A stretch of 64,000 bases of DNA from MWCR01 sp049325475 (GTDB lineage: Bacteria; Patescibacteriota; Patescibacteriia; 2-12-FULL-60-25). A model generated the notes under the pieces. It saw only the letters and a program-made list of their open reading frames with translations. It was not told where the DNA came from and searched no databases. The position numbers and the translations under genes are program-made. Location: contig JBMOLN010000003.1 in the NCBI GenBank assembly GCA_049325475.1, forward strand, positions 1 to 64,000, in the 5' to 3' direction. Every line of letters begins with the position of its first letter. Position 1 is the first letter of the stretch. Shown here in pieces: positions 1 to 8,387 of this stretch.

Positions 1-83
1 CAGGCGGGAAAGACCCCGGACGATTAACATATTTTAATGTATAACAATAAACCGAGAGCTTTGTGTTCGAATGGTGTAAATAA

Positions 84-118
84 AAGAAACCCCGGGTGCA
101 GCTAAGCGGAACCCGGGG
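84..118 (-). terminator. Candidate intrinsic terminator
   Basis: Perfect 8-bp GC arms CCCCGGGT/ACCCGGGG, followed on the minus strand by a T-rich stretch (TTTCTTTTA). It lies about 155 bp beyond the end of the minus-strand dehydrogenase gene and probably ends that transcript. Confidence 0.55.
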
Positions 119-149
119 AGACTCATTTAAAATTATTAAGTCCAGCAGA

Positions 150-255
150 CGTAACTTAGAACGTCTTAACGTTGAACGTCTTAACAAATAGTCTTAACTG
201 GAAAAGTCTTAAAGTCATAACGGGGTAAACTATTAATTACGTTATGATGTTAGGA
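150..255. repeat. Short-word array, GTCTTAACG type
   Basis: Degenerate repeats of a word close to ACGTCTTAAC, drifting into GTTATGACG. The same word family recurs at 59088-59155. No gene is seen in it. Confidence 0.75.
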
Positions 256-273
256 CATTATGACGCATTTTTG

Positions 274-1254
274 TTATTTAGCCGGTGTGAGAGGTTTTTT
301 ACCGCGCAAGACAGCGATAATGTTTTTGGCGGCGATTTCGGACATGTCGCGGCGGGCTGCTTCCGTGGCGCTGGCTATGTGAGGAGTCAGGATTACGTTT
401 TCAAACGATTTGAGTTCCAAATTATCGCGCAGATCGCAATCTATTGCGGGTTCGCATTCAAAAACATCCAAGGCGGCGCCGGCTATGCGCTTGGCCTTGA
501 GAGCGCGAAGCAATGCTTTTTCATGAACTACCGGACCGCGGGCTGTATTGACCACAAATGCCGTCGGTTTCATGAGTTTAAATTCCTTATCGGAGATGAG
601 ATGCTTGGTTGATGGAAGAAGCGGAACGTGCAACGAGATGAAATCCGCCTTGCGCAAGAGTTCGGTTTGGCTGACTTTTTTGGCACCCAATTCCCGTTCA
701 ATAATTTTATTGGGCTGCAAATCGCTGTAAATAAGCTTCATGCCGAAGCCTTTGACTCCGCGGCGGGCGGCCATGGAACCAATACGGCCGGCTCCGATCA
801 GGCCCATGGTTTTTCCATAAAGATCGGTACCTGTTAAAAGAGTCGGCGACCAGCCCTGGTATCTGCCGCGTTTGGCAAAATGATCGGCTTCGGGAATACG
901 GCGGGCCAATGCCAGCATAAGAGCAAAAGTATGTTCAGCTACGGATTCATTGACTTTTTCGCTTGGCGTATTGGTAGCAATAACATTGTATTTTTTGGAT
1001 GCAGCAAGGTCGATATTATCAAAACCCACAGCAAAGTTGGCTACTATTTTCAGTTTGGAGCCGGCGGCTTTAAATACTTCTTCATCGATTTTGTCGGTCA
1101 GCAGTGAGAGAATGGCATCACAGCCTCTGACGGCTTTAAGAAGTTTGGGACGCGGGATGATTTCGTCTTTGTTATAAACGGTTACTTTATGGCCGGCTTT
1201 TTTGAGCAGTTTAATACCGGATTCATGGATTTTGCGCGTGACAAAGATCTTCAT
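274..1254 (-). CDS. D-2-hydroxyacid dehydrogenase (glyoxylate/hydroxypyruvate reductase type)
   Basis: 326 residues, the usual length of the family. It should reduce a 2-keto acid such as glyoxylate or hydroxypyruvate with NAD(P)H in the cytoplasm. Visible: Rossmann motif GLIGAGRIG near 151-159, catalytic Arg in NTARGP (about 239), Glu in DVFECEP (about 268) and His in TPHIAS (about 292), so the active site is complete. The start gives a normal N-terminus (MKIFVTRKI) and has no Shine-Dalgarno site. The substrate cannot be fixed from sequence; D-glycerate or D-lactate dehydrogenase are alternatives. Word arrays flank the gene on both sides. Confidence 0.9.
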   Translation of the reverse strand: MKIFVTRKIHESGIKLLKKAGHKVTVYNKDEIIPRPKLLKAVRGCDAILSLLTDKIDEEVFKAAGSKLKIVANFAVGFDNIDLAASKKYNVIATNTPSEKVNESVAEHTFALMLALARRIPEADHFAKRGRYQGWSPTLLTGTDLYGKTMGLIGAGRIGSMAARRGVKGFGMKLIYSDLQPNKIIERELGAKKVSQTELLRKADFISLHVPLLPSTKHLISDKEFKLMKPTAFVVNTARGPVVHEKALLRALKAKRIAGAALDVFECEPAIDCDLRDNLELKSFENVILTPHIASATEAARRDMSEIAAKNIIAVLRGKKPLTPAK

Positions 1255-1293
1255 AACTAATAATTACAAATTATAAATGAAAAATTACAAATG

Positions 1294-1326
1294 CATTGTA
1301 CATCGTACGTCGTACATCGTACAATT
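1294..1326. repeat. Short-word array, GTACATCGTAC type
   Basis: Near-palindromic words GTACATCGTAC and GTCGTACATCG. The same family is at 4297-4333, 10830-10858 and 49500-49532. Confidence 0.75.
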
Positions 1327-1345
1327 GTATTGATAATCGTGACAA

Positions 1346-2329
1346 TTATTTTTTAATCCTGCGAATTTTGGTTCTTGTTCGGGATTGTTTTTTATCCAGT
1401 TCGACCGCGCGGGCGGCTATCCACCTGAAAGGAGGCAAAAGAATGTTTATGACCAGTAGTAAAATAACCAATTGCGTCATTAGTCTGGCGCTGGGAAAAA
1501 ATTTATCGGCGATATACAGAGAAAGCGTGTTGTTAAGATAAACTATGCAGAGCGCGATGGTGGCCTTTTCGGCATTGGTGCGCCACCAGCTCATAAAATA
1601 CGAAACGGCCACTAAAGCGGACATGTAAATCAGCATGACCGTCACCAAACCCGCATCGCGGATGGTAAGCGTGATAACCCCTTCACTGCCGACAGTATCG
1701 GCAACAATGGCGGCGATGAGCAGGCCGAATGTGATAATGGAGATTTCACGCCACCACCAATCGTATTTGATGATGAGTTTCGGCTTTTTTTGTTTTACTA
1801 AAGTTGCGGCTATGAATGGAAGAACAATTGTAATGAAAAGGCTGGTAAATAAGGAGATGACCGGAACAGGAACAACTTGTCCGATGGTAATCCAAAAAAC
1901 AAAAGGAATTGTGAGCGGGGCCAACAGCGAAGTTGTGGCAGTTATAACCAAGGCGAGCGTGGTTTTACCGCCAAAGAGATCGGCGATAAGCGCTATTGTC
2001 ATGCCCGTTGGCATAGCTCCCAAGATTAAAAAAGCCATAGCCCAGTCGGGCGCGAAAAAGTATAAAGGCAACCACATTAAAATCGGCAAGAAAATCAGCA
2101 TAAAGCCATTGGCCAAAGAAAGCATCTTCCAATCTTTGGCATAGGCGATGATTTCTTTTAATTCCAGGCGCAAGCTGGAACAGAAGAAAATCAAAATCAG
2201 CATGTGCGTTGTGTATGGCGCCAATGGTCTGAAAAAATTAGGCAAAACCAAGCCCAGGATTATACCGAAAAGCACGACCATGATTTGATTTTCGGAAAAT
2301 ATTTGTTTGCCTTTTTGAATTAAATTCAT
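1346..2329 (-). CDS. BASS-family transporter (bile acid:Na+ symporter-like)
   Basis: 327 residues, almost all in hydrophobic segments; I count nine or ten likely membrane helices, and the C-terminal tail is basic (KKQSRTRTKIRRIKK). Order and motifs (GLVLPNFF near the start, AMPTGMTIALIADLFGG in the middle) fit the bile acid:sodium symporter / ACR3 superfamily. It would move an organic anion, or possibly arsenite, across the cytoplasmic membrane. The start overlaps the stop of the upstream PfkB gene by 4 bp, so the two are translationally coupled, which suggests a link between the imported compound and the kinase. The substrate is unknown. Confidence 0.8.
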   Translation of the reverse strand: MNLIQKGKQIFSENQIMVVLFGIILGLVLPNFFRPLAPYTTHMLILIFFCSSLRLELKEIIAYAKDWKMLSLANGFMLIFLPILMWLPLYFFAPDWAMAFLILGAMPTGMTIALIADLFGGKTTLALVITATTSLLAPLTIPFVFWITIGQVVPVPVISLFTSLFITIVLPFIAATLVKQKKPKLIIKYDWWWREISIITFGLLIAAIVADTVGSEGVITLTIRDAGLVTVMLIYMSALVAVSYFMSWWRTNAEKATIALCIVYLNNTLSLYIADKFFPSARLMTQLVILLLVINILLPPFRWIAARAVELDKKQSRTRTKIRRIKK

Positions 2330-3330
2330 AAATTTATTGTTTTGATTTTACAGCGTTTGGACATTTGTTCGTTTGGGAATTCTTCCAGAATACCGACTTT
2401 GGCGCCCATGGTTTTAATGACTTCAATACTATTGTGAGAACCGGTGCAAAGCGCGTGCCGCAAATCTTTTTCTTTAATAAAAGACGCCGTAAACCCGCTG
2501 CCGAAAGCATCGCCGGCGCCGGTTGTGTTAACCCGTTTACCGGGGATCGCTTCAGCATGAAAAAGGGTTTTGTCTGCGGGATCGTAAGCGTAAGCGCCGC
2601 CCGGACCGTCGGTTATAATCAAAGCTTGTTTGGGCAGAGGCCCAAGAATCGCAATAATATCTTCGAGATGACGGGGAGGTTTTTCGGTGAGCAATGCGGC
2701 TTCTTCGCGGTTCAAAAATAACAAGTCGGTTTGTTTGATAAAATTTTTCAGCTTCTTCAGCCCTTGTTTGAGTTCGCCGTTGCCCGGATTCCAGGCCATG
2801 GAAATATTGTTGTGACCTGCGAATTTAAAAATGGTTTTGATTTGAGGGATTTTACCGCCCAGGGAAGTGAGATAGATCCAATCAGGGTTGATTTTTTGCC
2901 AGTTGCAATCATTTACATTTAAAAAATTGGATGCTCCGCGGTAGACGAGTATGCTGCGCTGGCCGGATCCTGAAAGAAGGATGACGGAATAACTGGTTTT
3001 GCGATGTTCATCCAATTGGATGAAATTTGTTTTTATGCCACGGGATTTCAGAGCGCGTTTAATTGCCAAGCCGTTATCATCATTGCCGACGCGGCAAAGG
3101 CAGGCGGTTTTATATCCCAAACTTTTAAAAGTGACGGCGGCATTGGTGGCCCCTCCGCCGGTTTCCAGGTAAATGTCATCCAAAGGGATTTTGGCGCCCA
3201 TGGGGAAGCATGCATCAAAACCGGCCGGAGCGTGAATATCCGGTTTTGTTTCGAAGTGTTTGCTTTTAATGAAAACGTCGCGCGTGCCGGCGCCAATCGC
3301 CAAGACGTCTATCCCTCCAAATCCGAACAT
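2326..3330 (-). CDS. PfkB-family carbohydrate/nucleoside kinase
   Basis: 334 residues. Ribokinase-fold kinase with an N-terminal GGGATNAAVTFKSLG motif (substrate side) and a C-terminal GAGDAFGSGF signature holding the catalytic Asp. It phosphorylates a sugar or nucleoside with ATP; which one is not readable. The ATG at 3330 is chosen over one 30 bases upstream because a TATAAT box sits 6 nt before it (3337-3342), so the mRNA is probably leaderless, and because the protein then starts MFGFGGIDVLAIG like its relatives. First gene of a two-gene operon with the BASS transporter. A second PfkB kinase is at 15127-16104. Confidence 0.87.
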   Translation of the reverse strand: MFGFGGIDVLAIGAGTRDVFIKSKHFETKPDIHAPAGFDACFPMGAKIPLDDIYLETGGGATNAAVTFKSLGYKTACLCRVGNDDNGLAIKRALKSRGIKTNFIQLDEHRKTSYSVILLSGSGQRSILVYRGASNFLNVNDCNWQKINPDWIYLTSLGGKIPQIKTIFKFAGHNNISMAWNPGNGELKQGLKKLKNFIKQTDLLFLNREEAALLTEKPPRHLEDIIAILGPLPKQALIITDGPGGAYAYDPADKTLFHAEAIPGKRVNTTGAGDAFGSGFTASFIKEKDLRHALCTGSHNSIEVIKTMGAKVGILEEFPNEQMSKRCKIKTINL

Positions 3331-3336
3331 GACCAC

Positions 3337-3342
3337 ATTATA
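3337..3342 (-). promoter_or_regulatory. -10 box of a leaderless pfkB mRNA
   Basis: TATAAT on the minus strand ending 6 nt before the ATG, leaving no room for a ribosome binding site. Confidence 0.55.
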
Positions 3343-3404
3343 CCATATAACAGGGAACACGTATCATGGAACTTGGAGTTTAGAATTGCGAACCTTAAAT
3401 AATG

Positions 3405-3660
3405 GATAACTCACAAATTCCAAATAACAAGATACAAACAATAGCTCACAAATTCCAACCAATATCCCTACGCTTTATAACACCGGGATGCGGGCAAGAT
3501 ACAAACAAATTACTGTAATCAAATTACAACATTCAAACATTTGTTTGATATTTAGATATTGAGATTTGAGATTTGTCCCGCATCTTTAACTTATTATAAA
3601 TCGTGCGGGATACCGCAGTATGGCGCGGATTTGTTTCTTGAAATTTGTGTCCTTGAAATT
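3405..3660. repeat. Large quasi-palindromic spacer of AAATTCC/TTTGAA words
   Basis: The left half repeats CAAATTCC/CAAATAACAA words and the right half repeats roughly complementary GAGATTTGAGATTTG words around a GC-rich centre. A related element with the shared core GCGGGCAAGATAC is at 32615-32830. No gene is seen. Confidence 0.6.
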
Positions 3661-3666
3661 TGTTGA

Positions 3667-4197
3667 TTAGTTATTTTTTTTACATGTAAAGACAAATGCC
3701 GGCGGGAGGTTCCAAAAAGTGAAGTTTGTAGTGACGGTTTTAAAGATGGTTTTTAGTTCGCCTCTGGTGAGGATAGAGTATTGGAACATGATAAAACTAC
3801 CTTGGTCGTTGAGGCGATTGCGGATCAGGTTGAATAAACGGTTGCGTTTATCGGCATGCATGCCGGCAAAGGGAATGCCGGAGATGATGAAATCATAAAG
3901 TTGTGCATCATTCGCTAGGATTGTTTCCGCGTCGGCTGTAATGATATTGCAGGTTGGGAATTTATTTTGACAGATTTGAGCAAGTTCTTGATTGCTTTCG
4001 ATTAATGTAAGTTGAGACGGATTGGAGAGTTTGGGGACTATGAATTGAGTTATAGCTCCATCACCGGGGCCGAGTTCTAAAATTTTGGCTGAGGAGGGTA
4101 TGTTTTTGGTCATTAATCTGCCCAAGCCGGAGGAGCTGGGTGCGATGGATCCGATTTCACGCGGATGCTTAAAGAATTTTATGAGCCAGTGTTGCAT
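3667..4197 (-). CDS. SAM-dependent methyltransferase (phospholipid N-methyltransferase / KsgA-like)
   Basis: 176 residues from the ATG at 4197. The SAM motif ILELGPGDGAITQFI and the following acidic strand (LTLIESN) are clear; FIISGIPF replaces the NPP-type motif IV of DNA/rRNA methylases. The opening KFFKHPREIGSIAPSS is typical of PmtA-like phospholipid N-methyltransferases. It may methylate a membrane lipid headgroup, but a small-molecule or rRNA target is possible. An in-frame TTG start at 4284 would add 29 residues with poor family fit. It is divergent from the DUF2207 gene. Confidence 0.75.
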   Translation of the reverse strand: MQHWLIKFFKHPREIGSIAPSSSGLGRLMTKNIPSSAKILELGPGDGAITQFIVPKLSNPSQLTLIESNQELAQICQNKFPTCNIITADAETILANDAQLYDFIISGIPFAGMHADKRNRLFNLIRNRLNDQGSFIMFQYSILTRGELKTIFKTVTTNFTFWNLPPAFVFTCKKNN

Positions 4198-4285
4198 AGA
4201 GGCAACTTTAGCAACAAAAATAAGGGTTGGGAATATCTTGACATAATTATGGTAAAAAGGTGTTTTGTGATAATCTTTAGGCAAT

Positions 4286-6052
4286 ATGAATACAAATTAC
4301 CGTACAACGTACATCGTACAACGTATAAAGCTGTTGACCGGGTTATTTTTTGTACTTTTAACAGCTTGCGGCTTTTGGTTAATGGCATCATCAGTGCAGG
4401 CGCAGAGTTATGAGGGGCAGGAGATAAAATCTTTTAATGTAGAGGCTGATTTGGATGAAAACCGTCTGTTAAAAATCCGCGAAGAGATTGTATATGATTT
4501 CGGAGATTGGCAAAAGCATGGAATTTTTCGATCCATACCGGATTCTTACATACGCGACGGTATAGAATATAATTTGAATTTTAAAATAACCAAAGTGCTC
4601 CGCGACGGTGAAGAGGAGGAGTATCAAAAATCAAGTCAGGGGAATTCCGTAGTTTTAAAGATAGGCAGGGCTGACGTGGAGATAACCGGACCGCATACAT
4701 ATGTGATTGAATATGAAACAAAAAAGGCTATTAATTTTTTTGAGGGACATACGGAGTTATATTGGAATGTGACGGGTAATCAGTGGCCGCTCGGAATTAC
4801 GGAATCTTCGTTTGAATTAAATTCTCCTTTGGGTAATTCAACTTCGTCGTTGGCATTTATTTGTTACACCGGACATCCGGGATCAATAGAAGAATCCTGC
4901 GAGCTCCAAAAGACCGAGAATGGTTTATCGGTTACCGCAAAAAGGGCTTTGAATGCCGGGGAAGGACTGACGGTGGTTTTTGGCTTTCCGCCGGGTGTCA
5001 TATATGAGCCGACCTGGAAAGATACGATGCTGGAAACTTTTAAGGATAACTGGGTGTTGTTATTTCCGTTAATCGCATTGGCGGTGATGCTGTATTTATG
5101 GAGCACCAAAGGAAAAGATCCGGAGCCGGAAACGATAATTCCGCGGTATGAAGTTCCGCGGGGATTGAAGCCGTTGGTTCTGTCGGCCGCACTTGGCAAT
5201 GGCGCAATTCCGCAAAGAGGGATTACGGCAACCATTATAGATTTGGCGCGAAAGGGCTATCTGCATATTAAATACGGAGAGGAAAAGAAGCTGTTAAGTA
5301 CAAAACAAACTTACACTTTTGTAAAAAAGAATGTTTTGCCGGAGTCAGCCAAGCAATATGAAAAGAAATTATGGAACGGATTGTTTGACGGCGGCAAAAG
5401 AGAGGAGACGTCTTTTGATGATTTAAAGAAGGATAAATTTTATTCAGACGTGCAAAGCGCCAATTCCGCGGCCAGCAGAGAACTGAAGGAAATGAATATT
5501 TTTGATGCCAGTCCTTATGCGGTAAGATCCTTATATATTGTCGGCGCCGGAGTAGTTGGGACGATTGTTGCCATAATCGGTTCGGACGCACCCATCGGTA
5601 CGGCGGTCGGATTTGCGACTTTTATTGTAATTGCGGTCATAGGCTGGTTTATGCCGCGCCGGACAAAAGACGGTACGTCGATTGTTGCCGAAGTAAAAGG
5701 ATTTAAATGGTTTCTAGGTGTGACCGAGGAAGAAAGATTGAAGTTCCACAACGCTCCGGCCAGGACGCCGGATCAGTTTATGGAGTTTTTACCGGCTGCA
5801 ATCGCATTAGGGGTTGAAAAAGAGTGGGCCGAGCAATTTAAGGATTTGGCGATTGAACCGCCGGAATGGGCAGAGGGGAATGTCAGTTCGTGGACACCGG
5901 TGATTTTGGCTTCAGCCATATCGGACATGAACTCCGCATCAGCGGCAACGGTTTATTCTCCGCCGTCATCAACGGCCGGCGGAGGAGGCTCGGGGTTTTC
6001 CGGTGGTGGTTCGGGCGGCGGATTTGGCGGAGGCGGAGGAGGAAGCTGGTGA
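4286..6052 (+). CDS. DUF2207 family membrane protein
   Basis: 588 residues. After an unusual N-terminus comes a signal or anchor segment (LLTGLFFVLLTACGFWLMA), a DUF2207 extracytoplasmic beta domain (about 40-260), a membrane helix (VLLFPLIALAVMLYLW), a basic soluble region, a second pair of helices near residues 415-460 and a C-terminal tail of Gly and Ser ending in SW. This plan is that of DUF2207 membrane proteins, whose function is unknown. Residues 4-13 are encoded by a GTACAACGTACATCG word array, so the array forms the N-terminus ahead of the signal peptide; a later start near the hydrophobic stretch is possible. A GATAAT box lies 11 nt upstream. Confidence 0.88.
   Translation: MNTNYRTTYIVQRIKLLTGLFFVLLTACGFWLMASSVQAQSYEGQEIKSFNVEADLDENRLLKIREEIVYDFGDWQKHGIFRSIPDSYIRDGIEYNLNFKITKVLRDGEEEEYQKSSQGNSVVLKIGRADVEITGPHTYVIEYETKKAINFFEGHTELYWNVTGNQWPLGITESSFELNSPLGNSTSSLAFICYTGHPGSIEESCELQKTENGLSVTAKRALNAGEGLTVVFGFPPGVIYEPTWKDTMLETFKDNWVLLFPLIALAVMLYLWSTKGKDPEPETIIPRYEVPRGLKPLVLSAALGNGAIPQRGITATIIDLARKGYLHIKYGEEKKLLSTKQTYTFVKKNVLPESAKQYEKKLWNGLFDGGKREETSFDDLKKDKFYSDVQSANSAASRELKEMNIFDASPYAVRSLYIVGAGVVGTIVAIIGSDAPIGTAVGFATFIVIAVIGWFMPRRTKDGTSIVAEVKGFKWFLGVTEEERLKFHNAPARTPDQFMEFLPAAIALGVEKEWAEQFKDLAIEPPEWAEGNVSSWTPVILASAISDMNSASAATVYSPPSSTAGGGGSGFSGGGSGGGFGGGGGGSW
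4297..4333. repeat. Short-word array inside the DUF2207 reading frame
   Basis: GTACAACGTACATCGTACAA words continue in frame into the gene. Same family as 1294-1326. Confidence 0.7.
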
Positions 6053-6104
6053 ACTTAAATAACAAATAACAAATAATAAATAAAAAATAAGAATTAAAAA
6101 TTCA

Positions 6105-6133
6105 GGTATCGCTTTCGCGATATCTTTATTTTT
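6105..6133 (+). terminator. Intrinsic terminator of the DUF2207 gene
   Basis: GGTATCGC/GCGATATC arms with a TTTC loop followed by TTTATTTTT, about 50 bp after the stop codon. An AATAACAAAT word array lies between. Confidence 0.8.
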
Positions 6134-6201
6134 AAATAACGATACAAATTATCCAAGATAATCATCCTGTTAATCCTTTGAAAATCAAGGTAATCATGGT
6201 T

Positions 6202-6225
6202 AAAAAAATCCCGCGGGTCGGCGGG
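6202..6225 (-). terminator. Intrinsic terminator of the 6.2-8.0 kb orphan genes
   Basis: CCCGC/GCGGG arms followed on the minus strand by ATTTTTTT, just past the stop at 6236. Confidence 0.75.
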
Positions 6226-6235
6226 AGGAGGGAAA

Positions 6236-7036
6236 TTATTTTGGAAGGGGCGGGGGAGGGAGACTGCCGGGTTTAGGCAGGCTGTCTCGGAGTTTTTTAA
6301 CTTGGAGATGGAAATTGCGAATTTCCATCCTTTCAAGAAACAGCTCCCTTAGTTCGTCCATGTTTTTACCGGCTTGGCGGGCTTTGAATCCGAAGTTTGG
6401 ATCTATGGCAATCATTATGATCATTATCGTTTCCCGCAGTTGTTCTTCGTCGGCAATCCAGATGAGATCAATCAGCAAAGTATTGATGTTTCGCAAGACT
6501 TCGATAGGAAGATATGCGCCTTGCTGCAATTCAATTCTATAGATTTTTTTCAGTTCCGCGAGGATTTCTCCGCGCTGAAATTCTTCAAGCGCCAGTCTGG
6601 TTCTGTCGTCCAGCTCATCGTCGAGCGGGTTAGCCAGATTATTATCCAGAATGATGCGCTGGGAATCCGGAGAATCATGGTTTTGTTCCAATAGTTCAAA
6701 CGGACCAAGCGATTCGATGGCGCTCAGCTCGTCTTCATCAAGACTGTCCATAAAATTTTCCGAGCTGGGAGGCGGGTCGGTCTGCTGTTCGGTGATTGTA
6801 TCGAAATGCGGTATCCGCGCCGGGCGGAGGCTCTCATGAATTTGAGCAGCTTCGCCGGCTTCCGGAGGAATGCTGTCGGCAATTGTCAGTTCTTCCAAAT
6901 CATTTTCGGGCGATTCGGATTCGCTGATAATCGGGCCTGATTCGGACGGGCTGTCGGAGCGCCGGGTTTTTTCGATTAATGCGCGGTAGACTCCGGAGTC
7001 CGGATCGTTGGAATCCATGAAAACCGCATCAGGCAT
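6236..7036 (-). CDS. Orphan acidic protein; likely the C-terminal half of a -1 frameshift fusion
   Basis: 266 residues from the first ATG. The frame stays open upstream to about 7175, and the extra codons read an Ala/Pro/Ser/Glu-rich linker of the same composition as the end of the upstream ORF. No Shine-Dalgarno site precedes the ATG at 7036, although its neighbours all have strong ones. With the signal at 7112-7168 the product would join the 7156-8034 ORF into one protein of about 599 residues. Residues after about 100 are helical and soluble (DDRTRLALEEFQRGEILAEL); the end is proline-rich (SLPPPPLPK). No family recognised. A simple frameshift mutation or assembly indel is the alternative. 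Confidence 0.65.
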   Translation of the reverse strand: MPDAVFMDSNDPDSGVYRALIEKTRRSDSPSESGPIISESESPENDLEELTIADSIPPEAGEAAQIHESLRPARIPHFDTITEQQTDPPPSSENFMDSLDEDELSAIESLGPFELLEQNHDSPDSQRIILDNNLANPLDDELDDRTRLALEEFQRGEILAELKKIYRIELQQGAYLPIEVLRNINTLLIDLIWIADEEQLRETIMIIMIAIDPNFGFKARQAGKNMDELRELFLERMEIRNFHLQVKKLRDSLPKPGSLPPPPLPK

Positions 7037-7111
7037 GGCTGTCGGCGCATCATCGGGAATTGATACCGCAGGAGTCGAGCCGGCTGATGTTGATTGAGTC
7101 TGCGCTTTGGC

Positions 7112-7168
7112 GGCGCCTGACGGTTCGGCGGCTGCCGTTGGTTCCGCAGGCGCCTCTAGCCTTTTGGG
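7112..7168 (-). promoter_or_regulatory. Candidate -1 programmed ribosomal frameshift signal
   Basis: On the minus strand the upstream ORF reads C CCA AAA, a canonical X XXY YYZ slippery heptamer (7162-7168), then GGC TAG. A 7-nt spacer follows (7155-7161), then a perfect 8-bp GC-rich stem GGCGCCTG/CAGGCGCC (7147-7154 with 7112-7119; 27-nt loop). A -1 slip enters exactly the open frame of the downstream gene. Heptamer, spacer and stem all match known -1 signals. GGCGCC is self-complementary, so the stem could be partly fortuitous. Confidence 0.6.
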
Positions 7169-8034
7169 CTTGATTCCGGCGCTGGATCATCCTCTTGTTC
7201 ATGAGCTCGTGGAATCTCTTTTTGAGAAGATGGCTCAGGGCGAGATGACGGAGGTTCATCTCCGGCGAATACTTCAAGAAGAGTATGGTCGATAATTTCG
7301 GACTCACCGATACCGAGCCGTTTCTCGATCATCTCCAAAACCGGTGCAAAGTCAGCCAGTGGAAGATCCTGCATGATAATTTCCGGAGTGATGATTTCCA
7401 GCTCTTGTTTGGCGGTGAACGGAACGCGTTGGTTTTTGCGTTCTTGCTCCAAGCGGATCAAGTCGGCTTTTTCGCGCATCTCGATAGGGATGTACATATG
7501 CCAAGCATGACGCAAAGCATAACGAACTTCCCAGTGCCAGCCGCAAGCACAAGCCGAGGTTAACAGTTCTGTAAAGAACTTGCGGGCCACATCGGATTTT
7601 TCTTTCAGAATTTTTTCTTTTTGACTTTGCCAGAGTCCGTAGAAGCTGGAAACTTCAAAATAAACAATGGGTGCCGAATCGTAAATGATATCGAGCAGTT
7701 TGCCGGCGGTCATGACATTGTTTTTGATCATTCCTTGGAGAATTTCAACTTGCAATGCAAGCGGCATGGTTGATGCCGCCAAAGTGAACATGCCGGTTGT
7801 GGCGTTCATGATATTGGCCCGGATATCCGGACGTGTTTCCAGTGCCTGGAAACGGTCACTGATAGAAAGAAGTTCAAGTTCTTGATCCGTACTCCAGAGG
7901 TTCAGATAGCGGGCTGATGCAATAAAATGCTTCATGAATCTGTAAGCGGGTTGACGCTTCAGATACTCTTCGGCTTCGGCATTGACTTCTTCAACGAGTT
8001 GGCCTGTTTTTTTGTGAACGAGCGGCTTAACCAT
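7156..8034 (-). CDS. Orphan protein; zero-frame part of the frameshift pair
   Basis: 292 residues. AAGGAG lies 6 nt before the ATG. Mostly alpha-helical and soluble, no signal peptide, with a Cys/Trp-rich patch (TSACACGWHWEV) near residue 165, and a Pro/Glu/Ser-rich acidic tail from about residue 260. I recognise no domain. The TAG stop comes one codon after a CCCAAAA slippery heptamer, and the same kind of linker continues in the -1 frame, so this is probably the shorter product of a two-product gene. Confidence 0.8.
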   Translation of the reverse strand: MVKPLVHKKTGQLVEEVNAEAEEYLKRQPAYRFMKHFIASARYLNLWSTDQELELLSISDRFQALETRPDIRANIMNATTGMFTLAASTMPLALQVEILQGMIKNNVMTAGKLLDIIYDSAPIVYFEVSSFYGLWQSQKEKILKEKSDVARKFFTELLTSACACGWHWEVRYALRHAWHMYIPIEMREKADLIRLEQERKNQRVPFTAKQELEIITPEIIMQDLPLADFAPVLEMIEKRLGIGESEIIDHTLLEVFAGDEPPSSRPEPSSQKEIPRAHEQEDDPAPESSPKG

Positions 8035-8101
8035 GGGAAACTCCTTGGTGTTTGGATTTTTGTTTACCCGGTTAGATTGGCAGGAAATGGGGTTTTTGTC
8101 A

Positions 8102-8235
8102 AACCCTCTCTCCGTCGCGTTAAACGCGACACCTCTCCCCCGCGTGCGAGGGAAAGGAGTCCGCTGAGGAAGATATTAAAAAATGCCCTCCCTTTACAAA
8201 GGGAGGGTGGGTCGCGTCGCGACCGGGGGAGGGAT
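8102..8235. repeat. CCTC-type palindromic repeat cluster
   Basis: Contains the palindrome GTCGCGTTAAACGCGAC (8114-8130), a CTCTCCCCC segment, and CCCTCCCTTT/AAAGGGAGGG arms around 8181-8207. Related elements occur through the window, and the central palindrome recurs at 33416, 36308, 51941 and 52117. Confidence 0.75.
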
Positions 8236-8236
8236 G

Positions 8237-8350
8237 CTATCGATGGGCTGTGAGAGCCGGGGGAAGGTTCTCTTGGATGCTGTGCACCAAGTGCACAGAG
8301 CAGCCCACGACGATGGTGGAAAGGGCGAGGAGCGCGATGAGCTTTTTCAT
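8237..8350 (-). CDS. Small lipoprotein, 37 residues
   Basis: The translation starts MKKLIALLALSTIVVGC and ends 20 residues later at TAG. It has a Lys-Lys start, a hydrophobic core and a lipobox IVVGC with Cys at 17, so a mature lipopeptide of about 21 residues (SVHLVHSIQENLPPALTAHR after the Cys) is expected at the membrane. AAGGA lies about 9 nt before the ATG. It belongs to a run of similar minus-strand orphan genes and is preceded by the 83-bp repeat 8388-8470. Small entericidin-like lipopeptides have this size, but I see no clear similarity. Confidence 0.65.
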   Translation of the reverse strand: MKKLIALLALSTIVVGCSVHLVHSIQENLPPALTAHR

Positions 8351-8387
8351 TTCGTTTTTCCTTTCGAAGTCGTAATGTCCATCTCAG

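Noticed and set aside
150..255. CRISPR array in the word-repeat spacers (also 19756-19912 and 50978-51116)
   Set aside because: Units are 7-9 bp with no unique spacers of 30-40 bp, and no cas gene is in the window.
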